DNA of 64,000 nt from JAIBCC01 sp963763855 (GTDB lineage Bacteria; Acidobacteriota; Blastocatellia; Pyrinomonadales; Pyrinomonadaceae), in assembly GCA_963763855.1 (NCBI GenBank), contig CAVXPU010000011.1, positions 6,390-70,389 on the forward strand, read 5' to 3'. Positions within the stretch are counted from its first letter, which is position 1. Every line of letters starts with the position of its first letter. Positions 1 to 7,931 of the stretch are shown here, piece after piece. A program made the translations under genes and the position numbers. Below the pieces are notes generated by a model, which made no database searches, had not been told where the DNA came from, and worked only from the letters and a program-made list of their open reading frames with translations.

Positions 1-2
1 CA

Positions 3-107
3 AAAATTCTTATAAACCTACCAAAGTTTATCATTCTGCTATCCGCAATCGCGGCAGCACTTATCTACAGAATTGTGTTTTCCGAATTTAAGGCGAAGTA
101 TGTCTGA
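3..107 (+). CDS. C-terminal end of a membrane protein (partial)
   Basis: The reading frame is open from the window edge and ends at TGA 105-107. It encodes about 34 residues with one clear hydrophobic segment (FIILLSAIAAALIYRIVF) followed by a short basic tail ending in KAKYV. This looks like the last transmembrane helix of a membrane protein whose body lies outside the window. Its position ahead of the copper cluster would fit a metal-related transporter, but nothing visible proves that. The product is not recognised. Confidence 0.35.
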   Translation, partial: KILINLPKFIILLSAIAAALIYRIVFSEFKAKYV

Positions 108-124
108 AAATCGCACTTTTTAGT

Positions 125-146
125 TCGAACTTTATCTAAAGTTCGA
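125..146. promoter_or_regulatory. 22-bp perfect palindrome, candidate operator
   Basis: Two 10-nt arms, TCGAACTTTA and TAAAGTTCGA, are separated by TC. The palindrome lies 43 bp upstream of the ATG of the Cys-rich protein gene and behind the stop of the preceding frame. No T-run follows, so a terminator is unlikely. A dimeric repressor site (metal sensor or TetR-type) controlling the copper/thiol cluster is the simplest reading, but the regulator is not in the window. Confidence 0.4.
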
Positions 147-189
147 CAAATCTTAAATTTAACCAATAAAATTATTGGAGGAAGAGACA

Positions 190-690
190 ATGAAAAAGAA
201 AATTATAATTTTAATATCTGCTCTTTTAGTTTTTGGATTAGCAATTGTTGCTTATTCCGTTACTAAATCGACCGCTTTCCTAAACACTTCCGAATCGTGC
301 TGTGCAATGAAAGATTGTTGTAAAGACGGAGTATGCAAGATGGGCGGGGAATGCTGCAAAAAACACGATTCCAGCCAAGTGAAACAAAAAGACAGCACAG
401 AAATGACTGCAATGAATCACGGCGATAAAGCCGAGTGCTGTAAAGATGGCAAATGCACGATGGATTGCTGCAAAGACGGCAAGTGTACGATGGGCTGCTG
501 TAAAGATGGCAAATGCACGATGGATTGCTGCAAAGACGGCAAGTGTACGATGGGCTGCTGTAAAGATGGTAAATGCGACATGAAAAAGAAGGACGGAGAA
601 CCTAACACAGCTAAGGCTGAATGCTGCAAAGGCAAAGATTCTTGCCCGATGCACAAAGGTGAAAATAAAGACAAACCAAAAGACAACTAA
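190..690 (+). CDS. Exported Cys-rich repeat protein, metallothionein-like
   Basis: The ATG at 190 is chosen because GGAGG at 177-181 sits 8 nt before it; an in-frame TTG at 175 overlaps that ribosome binding site. The product (166 aa) starts with KKK and one hydrophobic segment, so it is probably exported or membrane anchored. The rest consists of CC-x-DG-x-C-x-M units: five near-perfect ten-residue copies (CCKDGKCTMD/G) plus variants on both sides (DCCKDGVCKM, ECCKKHD, ECCKGKDSCPM). Paired Cys and Met with Lys/Asp suggests thiolate binding of Cu(I) or similar soft metals. It leads a cluster with a multicopper oxidase, a DUF3347 protein and a cation transporter, which supports a periplasmic copper buffer. 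No named family is recognised, so the function is inferred from composition and context. Confidence 0.75.
   Translation: MKKKIIILISALLVFGLAIVAYSVTKSTAFLNTSESCCAMKDCCKDGVCKMGGECCKKHDSSQVKQKDSTEMTAMNHGDKAECCKDGKCTMDCCKDGKCTMGCCKDGKCTMDCCKDGKCTMGCCKDGKCDMKKKDGEPNTAKAECCKGKDSCPMHKGENKDKPKDN
436..576 (+). repeat. 60-bp tandem repeat inside the Cys-rich gene
   Basis: Positions 436-495 and 496-555 are identical base for base, and a third partial copy runs from 556 to about 576 with one change. Each 60-bp unit contains two 30-bp subunits that encode the same peptide with different synonymous codons (TGCTGTAAAGATGG versus TGCTGCAAAGACGG). Exact identity of the long unit next to divergence of the subunits indicates a recent duplication of an older pair. 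Confidence 0.9.
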
Positions 691-708
691 ATCAATAGGA
701 AATAGTTA

Positions 709-778
709 GCCTACGAAAAATACGAAAATTACGAAAAAGAATTTTGAATATTTCGTTTATTTAGTGTTTTTCGTAGGC
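709..778. repeat. Intergenic inverted-repeat element (TACGAAAA family)
   Basis: The arms start with GCCTACGAAAAATACGAAAA and end with TTTTTCGTAGGC, and the 5' arm repeats a TACGAAAA unit about every nine bases. The element begins 18 bp after the stop of the Cys-rich gene and ends 11 bp before the multicopper oxidase start. It has the same design as the other palindromic elements in this window. Confidence 0.7.
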
Positions 779-789
779 AAAAAATATTT

Positions 790-2895
790 ATGAAATTTTT
801 AACGACCATGATTTTCGTGGCGATTTTGTCTTTTGTCGCATCTGCTCAAAACGTCGTTCGTTATGATTTAAAAATTGACGAAACGACCGTCAATTATTCG
901 GGCAAAACTGTTAAAGCGTTGGCAATTAACGGACAAATTCCTGCTCCGACTCTGACTTTTACAGAAGGCGACATTGCCGAAATCCACGTTTTCAATAACC
1001 TGAATGAAGAATCGTCGCTACATTGGCACGGCATTTTATTGCCCAATGAGCAAGACGGCGTTCCGTATCTGACGACCACGCCAATCGCTCCAAAGTCCAC
1101 GCATATTTTTCGTTTTCCAATCAAGCAAAGCGGGACATATTGGTATCATTCGCACAGCAATTTGCAAGAGCAACGCGGACTTTACGGTGCGTTTATTATC
1201 AACAAAAAAGACGAACCGAAAATCCCGAATTACACTGTTTTGTTGAGCGATTGGACGGATGAAAGTCCGCATGAAGTTCATCGTTCTTTGAAAAATGCCA
1301 GCGATTATTACGCCATCAAAAAAGATGCGGTGCAGTCTTATGGCGAAGCGGCGAAGGCTGGAGCAATCAAACAGAAATTTCGGCAAGAATGGCAACGGAT
1401 GAATGCGATGGACGTTTCGGACGTTTATTACGATGCGTTTTTGACTAATGGAAAAAAGTCCGACGTTCAACCACAATTCAAAGCAGGTGAAAAAGTTCGC
1501 CTCCGAATAATCAACGGCTCGGCTTCGACATATTTTTGGGTGCAATTTGCGGGCGGACAAATGACGGTTGTCGCATCGGACGGTATGGATGTTGAACCCG
1601 TGGATGTTGATCGCATGATAATTTCGGTTGCGGAAACTTTCGATGTAATCGTCACGATTCCCGAAGATAAATCGTTTGAATTGCGTTCAACCGCCGAAGA
1701 TCGGACGAAAGCGACATCGCTTTGGCTCGGAAGCGGCGACAAAGTGAACGCTCCCGTTTTGCCAAAACTCAAGCTTTTTGAAGGCATGAAAATGATGAAC
1801 GATATGGGCAATCACACGATGAAAATGTCGTATCAGCAGATGGATATGAATGAGGTGATGTATGACGAAACCACACCCGATCCGACCAAAATTACTGACG
1901 AGCCTTTCATTCCGCCCGTAACTTTGAATTATGCGATGCTCAAATCGCCGAGAAAAACGTCACTTGATCCGAACGCTTCGGTGCGAGAAATTAAATTCAA
2001 ATTAACCGGAAATATGAACCGATATATGTGGAGCATGGATGATAAACCGCTTTCAAAATCGGACAAAATCATGATAAGGAAAGGCGAGGTTGTCCGCATC
2101 ACGCTCTATAACGACACGATGATGCGTCATCCGATGCACTTGCACGGTCATTTTTTCCGGATTTTGAATGGTCAAGGCGAGTATTCTCCGCTTAAAAACG
2201 TCATGGACATTATGCCGATGGAGGAAAATGTCATCGAATTTGATGCGAATGAGGAAAAGGATTGGTTTTTTCATTGCCACATTCTCTATCATATGATGGC
2301 GGGAATGGGCAGAGTTTTTAGTTATGAAAATTCGCCGCCGAATACTCAAGTTGCCCCGACGCAAAAGAATTGGAATTATTTCAAAAACGAAGATGCACGA
2401 ATGATTCACCCGATGTTTGAAGTTTCGGCTCAATCAAACGGGCTTTTCGGACACGGAATGGTGATGAATAATTACTACTTTGCCGCAACTCAGTTTCACT
2501 TTAATCCGAAACACGGTTTTGAATCCGAACAAAAATTCGGACGATTATTCGGCAAAAGTCAATTTTTTAATGCCTATGTCGGCTTTGAATTCAATCGCGA
2601 GGAAAATCATGCAGAAAATCGTTGGGAAAATGAAGTGTTAGGCACGGCAGGTTTCGAATATACTTTGCCGATGTTTGTTAAAACCGATGTTCGCGTGAAT
2701 CACAAGGGAAAATTTCGTCTGCAATTTGAGCGAGACGATCTGGCATTGTCAAAGCGACTGCGGTTTAATGCAATGTGGAATACCGACAAAGAATACGAGG
2801 TCGGTCTGAAATACATTTTGACAAAACGCTGGCAACTTTCGGGAAACTATTATAATCATTATGGTTTCGGTGCAGGATTGACTTTCAATTATTAG
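790..2895 (+). CDS. Multicopper oxidase (CopA-like) with C-terminal beta-barrel-like extension
   Basis: The 701-aa protein starts with a Sec signal peptide (cleavage near ASAQ, about residue 20). Three cupredoxin domains follow, carrying all copper ligand motifs: HWHG (78-81), WYHSH (118-122), HPMHLHGH (about 447) and HCHILYHMMAGM (about 495). A Met-rich stretch at about 334-360 is typical of CueO/CopA-type cuprous oxidases. After about residue 545 there is an extra 150-residue region of alternating aromatic and polar strands ending in GAGLTFNY. This resembles an outer-membrane beta-barrel of CopB type rather than a cupredoxin. The likely role is oxidation of toxic Cu(I) in the periplasm or at the outer membrane. 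The neighbours are copper-type genes on the same strand. Confidence 0.88.
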   Translation: MKFLTTMIFVAILSFVASAQNVVRYDLKIDETTVNYSGKTVKALAINGQIPAPTLTFTEGDIAEIHVFNNLNEESSLHWHGILLPNEQDGVPYLTTTPIAPKSTHIFRFPIKQSGTYWYHSHSNLQEQRGLYGAFIINKKDEPKIPNYTVLLSDWTDESPHEVHRSLKNASDYYAIKKDAVQSYGEAAKAGAIKQKFRQEWQRMNAMDVSDVYYDAFLTNGKKSDVQPQFKAGEKVRLRIINGSASTYFWVQFAGGQMTVVASDGMDVEPVDVDRMIISVAETFDVIVTIPEDKSFELRSTAEDRTKATSLWLGSGDKVNAPVLPKLKLFEGMKMMNDMGNHTMKMSYQQMDMNEVMYDETTPDPTKITDEPFIPPVTLNYAMLKSPRKTSLDPNASVREIKFKLTGNMNRYMWSMDDKPLSKSDKIMIRKGEVVRITLYNDTMMRHPMHLHGHFFRILNGQGEYSPLKNVMDIMPMEENVIEFDANEEKDWFFHCHILYHMMAGMGRVFSYENSPPNTQVAPTQKNWNYFKNEDARMIHPMFEVSAQSNGLFGHGMVMNNYYFAATQFHFNPKHGFESEQKFGRLFGKSQFFNAYVGFEFNREENHAENRWENEVLGTAGFEYTLPMFVKTDVRVNHKGKFRLQFERDDLALSKRLRFNAMWNTDKEYEVGLKYILTKRWQLSGNYYNHYGFGAGLTFNY

Positions 2896-2903
2896 GGAAT
2901 TGA

Positions 2904-2973
2904 ACCACATAGGGACATAGAACACATAGAAAAAATTATCCAAAGAACTATGTGAACTATGTTTCTATGTGGT
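2904..2973. repeat. Intergenic inverted-repeat element (ACATAG family), copy 1
   Basis: The 5' arm is ACCACATAGGGACATAGAAC and the 3' arm ends in TTTCTATGTGGT, each built from repeated ACATAG units. The element starts 8 bp after the multicopper oxidase stop. A second copy with the same arms lies at 50020-50093 between proA and proB. Confidence 0.8.
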
Positions 2974-2984
2974 GAATAAAAATT

Positions 2985-3500
2985 ATGAAAACTATTCTAT
3001 TTATTACAGTTACACTTTTATTTACGGCTTTTGCCAACGCACAAGACTTCGGCAAAATTGATGCGGACGTGCAAAAACAAATAGGTGCGTCATTGACGAG
3101 TTATTACGCTTTGTCAAACTCTTTGATCGATTCGGACTCTGAAAAAGCAAGTATCAAAGCCGAAGAATTAGACAAAACCTTTGATGCAATTGATGTCAGC
3201 AAAATGACCGACGCACAAAAGACGATGTGGGGAAAACTCGAAAAACTGCTCCGTCTTGACGCAAAGCACATTAAAGACAACAAAGAAGTCGGGCATCAAC
3301 GGGGACATTTTGCAAAACTTTCAAACAATATGTATGCACTGATTTTCAACTTCAAAGCCAATGAAACAGAGGCTTATCTGCAATATTGTCCGATGAAAAA
3401 AGCTTCGTGGCTTTCTGATAAAAAAGAGATTCGCAATCCCTATTACGGCAATAAAATGCTTGATTGCGGTTCTACTAAAAAGACTTTGAAAAAAGCCTAG
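2985..3500 (+). CDS. DUF3347 family secreted protein, putative copper binding
   Basis: The 171-aa protein has a clear signal peptide (cleavage near ANAQ). The body is helical and ends with the family hallmark YCPMKKASWLSDKKEIRNPYYGNKMLDCGS, in which Cys, Met and a second Cys could bind metal. This C-terminal signature is typical of DUF3347 proteins found with CusB-like and multicopper oxidase genes. It lies between the oxidase and a cation transporter on the same strand, with only 9 nt to the next gene, so an operon role in periplasmic copper handling is likely. The exact function of the family is not established. Confidence 0.8.
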   Translation: MKTILFITVTLLFTAFANAQDFGKIDADVQKQIGASLTSYYALSNSLIDSDSEKASIKAEELDKTFDAIDVSKMTDAQKTMWGKLEKLLRLDAKHIKDNKEVGHQRGHFAKLSNNMYALIFNFKANETEAYLQYCPMKKASWLSDKKEIRNPYYGNKMLDCGSTKKTLKKA

Positions 3501-3509
3501 CGGCAAAAG

Positions 3510-4163
3510 ATGGAAAATATCGCAGACATAAATCACACTAAACAAAAGCTCTACATACTCGCTTTCGGGCTTGCTGCGTTTACTATTTTTTACAATATCA
3601 TCGAAGGTTTGGTCGCGACATACTTTGGCTACACTGATGAAAGTTTGGCATTATTTGGTTTCGGCATTGATAGTTTCATCGAAGTAATTTCAGGAATTGG
3701 AATTGCTTCGATGATCCTTCGGATTCAATGGAATCCGAATAGCAACCGCGATAATTTTGAACGAACCGCATTGAAAATTACGGGTATGGCTTTCTATTTG
3801 CTTGTGTTAGGTCTAATAACTACAAGCATTTACAATATTTGGACCGGTCATAGTCCTGAAACAACGTTGGCGGGAATTATAATTTCTACCGTTTCTATTG
3901 CCGTCATGTGGTTATTGATAATCGGCAAAAGAAATGTCGGAAACCAATTAAATTCCGAAGCGATTCTTGCCGATGCAAATTGCACCAAAGTTTGCGTTTA
4001 TATGTCAATCATCTTGCTGATTAGCAGCGGGATTTATACCCTGACAAATTTTGCATACATTGATAGCATCGGCACTCTGGGACTCGCATATTTTTCTTTG
4101 AAAGAAGGAAAAGAGTGCTTTGAAAAAGCGAGCAGCGATAAGATATGCTGTGATCACGATTAA
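3510..4163 (+). CDS. CDF-like cation transporter
   Basis: The 217-aa protein has about six hydrophobic segments. The second helix region holds DESLALFGFGIDSFIE, matching the S-x-x-x-x-D-x-x-x-D pattern of cation diffusion facilitators, and EAILADANC is the matching second site in a later helix. The cytoplasmic C-terminal domain of classical CDF proteins is missing. The protein ends instead in CCDHD, a possible metal-binding tail. It probably moves a divalent or soft metal ion across the inner membrane. The start is 9 nt after the DUF3347 stop and the next gene begins 6 nt after its own stop, so the three genes are co-transcribed. Confidence 0.75.
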   Translation: MENIADINHTKQKLYILAFGLAAFTIFYNIIEGLVATYFGYTDESLALFGFGIDSFIEVISGIGIASMILRIQWNPNSNRDNFERTALKITGMAFYLLVLGLITTSIYNIWTGHSPETTLAGIIISTVSIAVMWLLIIGKRNVGNQLNSEAILADANCTKVCVYMSIILLISSGIYTLTNFAYIDSIGTLGLAYFSLKEGKECFEKASSDKICCDHD

Positions 4164-4169
4164 ATAACT

Positions 4170-5051
4170 ATGAAAAAATATATTTTACTATTGATCGTTT
4201 TATTGACCTTAAAAATTGCCGTTTTCGCTCAAGCAAAAACCGAAAAATTGACCGGACAAGTCGTTTGCTCGCTTTGTTGGTTTGAAGAAGAAGACCGCAA
4301 CAAATCGCCCTATGGAAACGCCGCCGATATTGATTGTGCTGCCGATTGTGCGAAAAACGGCAAGGGACAATCTATCGCCGTTAAAAACGAAAAAGGCGAA
4401 TTCCTTTTGTATGAATTAGAAAAAGGTTCGTTTGACTTAAAGGCGAAAAACTTTCTGGAATTCGTACCCAAAACGGTTGAAATTGAAGGCGTTGTTCGCA
4501 AAAACAAGGATAAATACATTGTCAAAGTTAATGCCTTGAAGGTTTTGAAAGCCTCCGAGGTTAATAACGAAATTGTTGACGCAAAACTTGCATTAAATGA
4601 TCTTTCCGGTGTCGCCCAAGATTTGAAAACGTTCAACGGACGTTTCGCCATCGTCAATTTTTGGGCAACTTGGTGCGTGCCTTGCAAAGAGGAAATGCCC
4701 GATCTTGCAGCGATTCAAAACGAATATGCACCGCTTGGCGTTCAGGTAATCGGCGTAACTGCCGACACCGAAAAAGATAAGGCGAAAGTGCTGAAATTTG
4801 TCCGCGACGTCAAAGTAAATTTTCCGATTTGGCTTGGGTTGACTAACCCGCAAATGGAATCATTTGGAGTTGGAAAAGCTCTGCCTGCAACAGTTATAGT
4901 TAATCGTGAAGGCAAAATAGTTTGGCGAAAGGTTGGCAAAATTGACGCTGTTGAGCTGAGAAAAGAACTCGACAAATTGCTTGATTCGAAAGTTGCACAC
5001 GTCAAAATGAAGAAGTCGAAGGCTGATAATACCTCGCTTGTGCCTGCCTGA
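4170..5051 (+). CDS. TlpA-type thioredoxin-fold protein with N-terminal Cys domain
   Basis: The 293-aa protein starts with a signal peptide. Residues about 25-130 form a beta-rich domain with CSLCWFE and DCAADCAKNGKG cysteine motifs. A TlpA/ResA-like thioredoxin domain follows with the redox motif WCVPC at 168-172 and a cis-Pro region (ALPATVIV). It likely reduces or isomerises thiols of secreted metal proteins or cytochromes. The N-terminal domain has the same layout as the C-terminal half of the protein at 6366-7094: C-x-n-CAxxC followed by V-x-I-x-G-x-V. It is the fourth gene of the copper cluster. The short Lys/Ser tail and the GC-rich stretch after the stop look unusual. Confidence 0.82.
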   Translation: MKKYILLLIVLLTLKIAVFAQAKTEKLTGQVVCSLCWFEEEDRNKSPYGNAADIDCAADCAKNGKGQSIAVKNEKGEFLLYELEKGSFDLKAKNFLEFVPKTVEIEGVVRKNKDKYIVKVNALKVLKASEVNNEIVDAKLALNDLSGVAQDLKTFNGRFAIVNFWATWCVPCKEEMPDLAAIQNEYAPLGVQVIGVTADTEKDKAKVLKFVRDVKVNFPIWLGLTNPQMESFGVGKALPATVIVNREGKIVWRKVGKIDAVELRKELDKLLDSKVAHVKMKKSKADNTSLVPA

Positions 5052-5120
5052 GCGGTCTGACCGGGCGAAGGCTCGGCTGTTCGGGGAACGGCTCAAAACG
5101 CAAAAAAATTCACATGGGGT

Positions 5121-5606
5121 TTGCGGGTAATTCCGGGACAAGTTGAACGGGCGAAGGTCCGCACAACGTTAATGTATCGTCCCCATCCGCAGATAAATAT
5201 CGGAGTTGAATATAATCCGTACGTCGGCGAAGTTCGCCCGCTTTTGACGTTGATTCCATTGAAAGAAACGAAAAATCGTCCGGCTATTATTTTCGGATTC
5301 AGTTCAGACCGAATCGGCACGCCAAGCGGAAGTTCGTTTTACCTGACCGCAAGCAAAGATTTAACCAATTGGACAGGCTTGCCAATCGCACCATACGGCG
5401 GAATTGTTTATGGAACTTACGAAAAAAAATGGCGGGCAATCGGCGGTTTGAACATTAGAATTCGGGATAATTTAACGTCGCTGATTCAGTTCGACGGTGT
5501 AAAAGTTCACCCAACTCTGACATATAACTTTAACGAAACACACGGTTTAACTTTCTTAATGATTCGCGGGAAGAATCCGGGATTTACTTATACTTATTCA
5601 TTTTAG
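5121..5606 (+). CDS. Conserved-looking hypothetical protein, possibly 5'-truncated
   Basis: The frame is open from 5061, and the only usable start inside it is TTG 5121, which has no good ribosome binding site. The peptide upstream of TTG (AQNAKKFTWG) reads like the continuation of a longer protein. The product (161 aa) is rich in beta strands and aromatic residues (KVRTTLMYRPHPQINIGVEYNP, ending TYTYSF), with a terminal Phe as in outer-membrane barrels. It is in the same frame as the TlpA gene, separated by two TGA codons at 5049 and 5058. It could be a remnant of a fusion or of a gene that lost its 5' end. No family is assigned. Confidence 0.5.
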   Translation: MRVIPGQVERAKVRTTLMYRPHPQINIGVEYNPYVGEVRPLLTLIPLKETKNRPAIIFGFSSDRIGTPSGSSFYLTASKDLTNWTGLPIAPYGGIVYGTYEKKWRAIGGLNIRIRDNLTSLIQFDGVKVHPTLTYNFNETHGLTFLMIRGKNPGFTYTYSF

Positions 5607-6364
5607 GCGACTATTGTGAAACGTTGTTCAGCGAAATCGAGGAATTTATTGTCATAGCTCTTTTCATTAAATGTAACTTCATCGTCGTCTGCAACTAGTA
5701 AAACACTCGAACAACGAGTTCCATAAATTGGCGTTTCTATAAAAATCGGAGACAAAATACGCTCGCGTTCTAATCCAATGCCGGTGTTTGGTAAATCTTC
5801 ATCATTTGCCACAGTTTTATCGGCTAAAATTTCGAGCAAATTATCTGTGGTTATTTCATTCAAACTATTTTGCAGCTTTGCTTTTCCGCTTTTAACTTTG
5901 TGCCAGTCCGTGTCAAGCAAATGATTGCTCAAGCCGTAAATGCCCGAATTTAACGTGATTATTTCATCGGAAATATTTGAGTAATACGCAACATTTGTAT
6001 TGTGTGAAAGTTCGCCGATCAATAAATTAAAGCCGGTGTAATTATCCCTATCTGATTGAATCTGTTGAAGATAATGTTGCGGAGAATCTCCGCGAAACAA
6101 AAAATCTTTAACCAAATTTCCGCGTGAAAGCCTGCCTTTCGGCTGATTCGGATCACGAAAATTTGTTACCGCCGCGAAACGTCCTGTTTTTGTAACGCCT
6201 AGCCAAGTGCCGCCGTGAACCAAGTCTTTTCCAGCTAAAATATTGGGATTTTCCGCCCAAAAATCTGTCGGTGCGGTTGGACGTTCATAAAATTCATCGC
6301 GGTTTGCGGCGAGAATAAATTTGTATTTCGGATGCTGATCTATCGCAAATAAAATTATACACAT
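5603..6364 (-). CDS. NRDE family protein (TANGO2-like)
   Basis: The 253-aa product starts with MCIILFAIDQHPKYKFILAANRDEFYERPT, which contains the N-terminal Cys and the NRDE motif that define the family. The following GGTWLGVTKTGRFAAVTNFR block is also characteristic. The length matches typical bacterial members. The biochemical role is unclear; TANGO2 relatives have been linked to haem or lipid handling, and Cys2 could act as an N-terminal nucleophile. It starts 1 nt after the stop of the upstream gene, so the two form an operon. Its 3' end overlaps the convergent gene by 4 bp. Confidence 0.85.
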   Translation of the reverse strand: MCIILFAIDQHPKYKFILAANRDEFYERPTAPTDFWAENPNILAGKDLVHGGTWLGVTKTGRFAAVTNFRDPNQPKGRLSRGNLVKDFLFRGDSPQHYLQQIQSDRDNYTGFNLLIGELSHNTNVAYYSNISDEIITLNSGIYGLSNHLLDTDWHKVKSGKAKLQNSLNEITTDNLLEILADKTVANDEDLPNTGIGLERERILSPIFIETPIYGTRCSSVLLVADDDEVTFNEKSYDNKFLDFAEQRFTIVA

Positions 6365-6365
6365 T

Positions 6366-7094
6366 CTAAAGTCGTTTGATGGAATTTAAGTAAATAAACA
6401 GTTTATCACCTTGCCGTTTCACTTCGCCGCTAATTTCTACCGGCTCAGCAACGTAATCTAAAAACTTTGATTTATCTGCAACAATCCATAATTCGGAAAC
6501 GTTTCCGTCGCGGTCTTTAACGACAAACAAGGGAGGAATTCCGCCGCTCAAGCAACGAATCGCACATTCCTTATGCGGCTTCGATTGCCCCGGATTCATC
6601 ACGCCAAGATAACATTTGCTGTCGACAATTTCGCCGTTAAGTGCTTGCACGCCAAGGCTTTCCATCGATTCAGTATTCGCAGTTTCTTTCGTTTCGTTTC
6701 CCCGAATTGAATCGGAAACGACCTCGATCATTTTCAAATCGTCGCGGTAGATCAGCTTACCTTTCAATTTTACCGATTGATTTTTGTATGCAGAAACGTC
6801 AACCCCGAATTTTCCTTCGGAAACGAGCGGAAATCTCTCAAACAGCGGCAAAGTTCCATTCCTTTCCGACTTTTCGACCAGTAAAAATGGTATTGGTTCA
6901 GCTTGAATTGTACCTGTAAATTCTTTAGTTTCAGTAAATTCAAAAAAACTATTGGCGAAAGGTTTTTGACCAAACCAAAGAGTGATCGCCAAAATTATTC
7001 CGACCGCAAACGCAAACACCACGAAGGAACGAACAAGCTTCGCCACGTCTTTCGACATTTTCGGCAAATATCCGATATAAAAATCTTCGCTCAT
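6366..7094 (-). CDS. Membrane-anchored protein with conserved Cys motif, function unknown
   Basis: The start at 7094 is preferred over an in-frame site at 7199 because GAGG lies 9-10 nt upstream. The 105 bp of frame before it run into a repeat element. The product (242 aa) has one transmembrane segment (LVRSFVVFAFAVGIILAITLWF) followed by a periplasmic part. The second half contains DSKCYLGVMNPGQSKPHKEC-AIRC, a striking cysteine/histidine motif, and ends in an OB-like beta region. The same pattern is found in the N-terminal domain of the TlpA-like protein at 4170. It lies near a Rieske/ferric-reductase gene, which suggests redox or haem/metal binding. The family is not named. Confidence 0.65.
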   Translation of the reverse strand: MSEDFYIGYLPKMSKDVAKLVRSFVVFAFAVGIILAITLWFGQKPFANSFFEFTETKEFTGTIQAEPIPFLLVEKSERNGTLPLFERFPLVSEGKFGVDVSAYKNQSVKLKGKLIYRDDLKMIEVVSDSIRGNETKETANTESMESLGVQALNGEIVDSKCYLGVMNPGQSKPHKECAIRCLSGGIPPLFVVKDRDGNVSELWIVADKSKFLDYVAEPVEISGEVKRQGDKLFIYLNSIKRL

Positions 7095-7157
7095 AACAAT
7101 AATCCTCACTTCGTTTTGCCAGCTAACGTTCTTTGAAAAATAAATACCGTAAAAACC

Positions 7158-7284
7158 GGAACTCGGACACTCTTGTCCGAATGCCTTTGCAAAAGGCAAA
7201 AATGTGCCTGAAAAATCAAGTTGATTTATTTGTCAGGAGCGTTTGATTGCTCTGCAATCAGTCGGACAAGAGTGTCCGAGTTCC
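7158..7284. repeat. REPIN-like element with 23-bp perfect inverted ends
   Basis: Positions 7158-7180 and 7262-7284 are perfect inverted copies that start GGAACTCGGACACTCTTGTC. Each arm itself forms a hairpin (CGGACA-CTCT-TGTCCG), so the 127-bp unit is two hairpins in inverted orientation, as in REP doublets. It lies between two minus-strand genes and has no coding capacity. Confidence 0.85.
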
Positions 7285-7340
7285 AATCTCAACGCAATTT
7301 CTTTTACGGCTTTAAATTTTCAAAGAACATAAGCTGGAAC

Positions 7341-7931
7341 TCAAATCTCCGTCGGTTTGACAAAAGTTCCCGCTTTTTCAGGTTTCACGTTCACGAAAAC
7401 TCGTCCATTCACAATTTTAGTCCGAAATATTGGAATCCTTTCGGTAAATGGCGGCGGCGATTGTCCGTTTTCTGGCAAATATTGAAAGCCGTGCCACGGA
7501 CACGTCATGCAGCCGTCAATAATTTCGCCTTCGCCCAGCGGTCCGTTTTGATGTTGGCAAACGTTTGAAACAGCGGAAATCTTCCCGTCATATTTGAAGA
7601 TAGCCACCCGTTCGCCCGAAATTGTCGCGATGCACGCACGTTTTTCGGGAATTTCATCAACCGTGCAAACGTCAATAAAGTCTTTGTTGTCAATAGCTTG
7701 CTCGGTGTCTAATGCCCGTTCGCTAAAACCTGAAACTAAGTGAATGGCAATTAACGAAAACATTCCGATTCCCAAAGCAACGGTCAATATCGGACTGGTT
7801 TCCGCCTGCAAAACTCCGAGCGTGATATGTCCGATCACCAACGCATACGCTACATATACGAGTCCATGCAGCGTCTTCCAAACAGGTGCCGTTAAGTTTT
7901 TCAGCCAAAAATCGTGGCTCGTAGCCGCCAA
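7341..7931 (-). CDS. Rieske [2Fe-2S] C-terminal half of a ferric-reductase-like protein (frameshifted)
   Basis: The frame contains the end of a ferric-reductase-like membrane domain (ATSHDFWLKNLTAPVWKTLHGLVYVAYAL and one further helix) followed by a Rieske domain. Both cluster-binding motifs, CQHQNG and CPWHGFQYLP, are intact. The upstream part of the same protein lies in another frame at 7723-8370. Removing one G from the GG at 7928-7929 joins the two into a single protein of about 342 aa. Such fusions pass electrons between a membrane b-type domain and the Rieske centre. Either the gene is mutated or the base is a sequence error. Confidence 0.8.
   Translation of the reverse strand: MAATSHDFWLKNLTAPVWKTLHGLVYVAYALVIGHITLGVLQAETSPILTVALGIGMFSLIAIHLVSGFSERALDTEQAIDNKDFIDVCTVDEIPEKRACIATISGERVAIFKYDGKISAVSNVCQHQNGPLGEGEIIDGCMTCPWHGFQYLPENGQSPPPFTERIPIFRTKIVNGRVFVNVKPEKAGTFVKPTEI

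Noticed and set aside
436..576. CRISPR array
   Set aside because: The repeats are contiguous without spacers and in frame within a gene. No other array-like repeats were seen in the window.
280..686. Two minus-strand frames opposite the Cys-rich repeat gene
   Set aside because: They are antisense images of the 60-bp repeat and have no ribosome binding site; their repeats only mirror the real gene.
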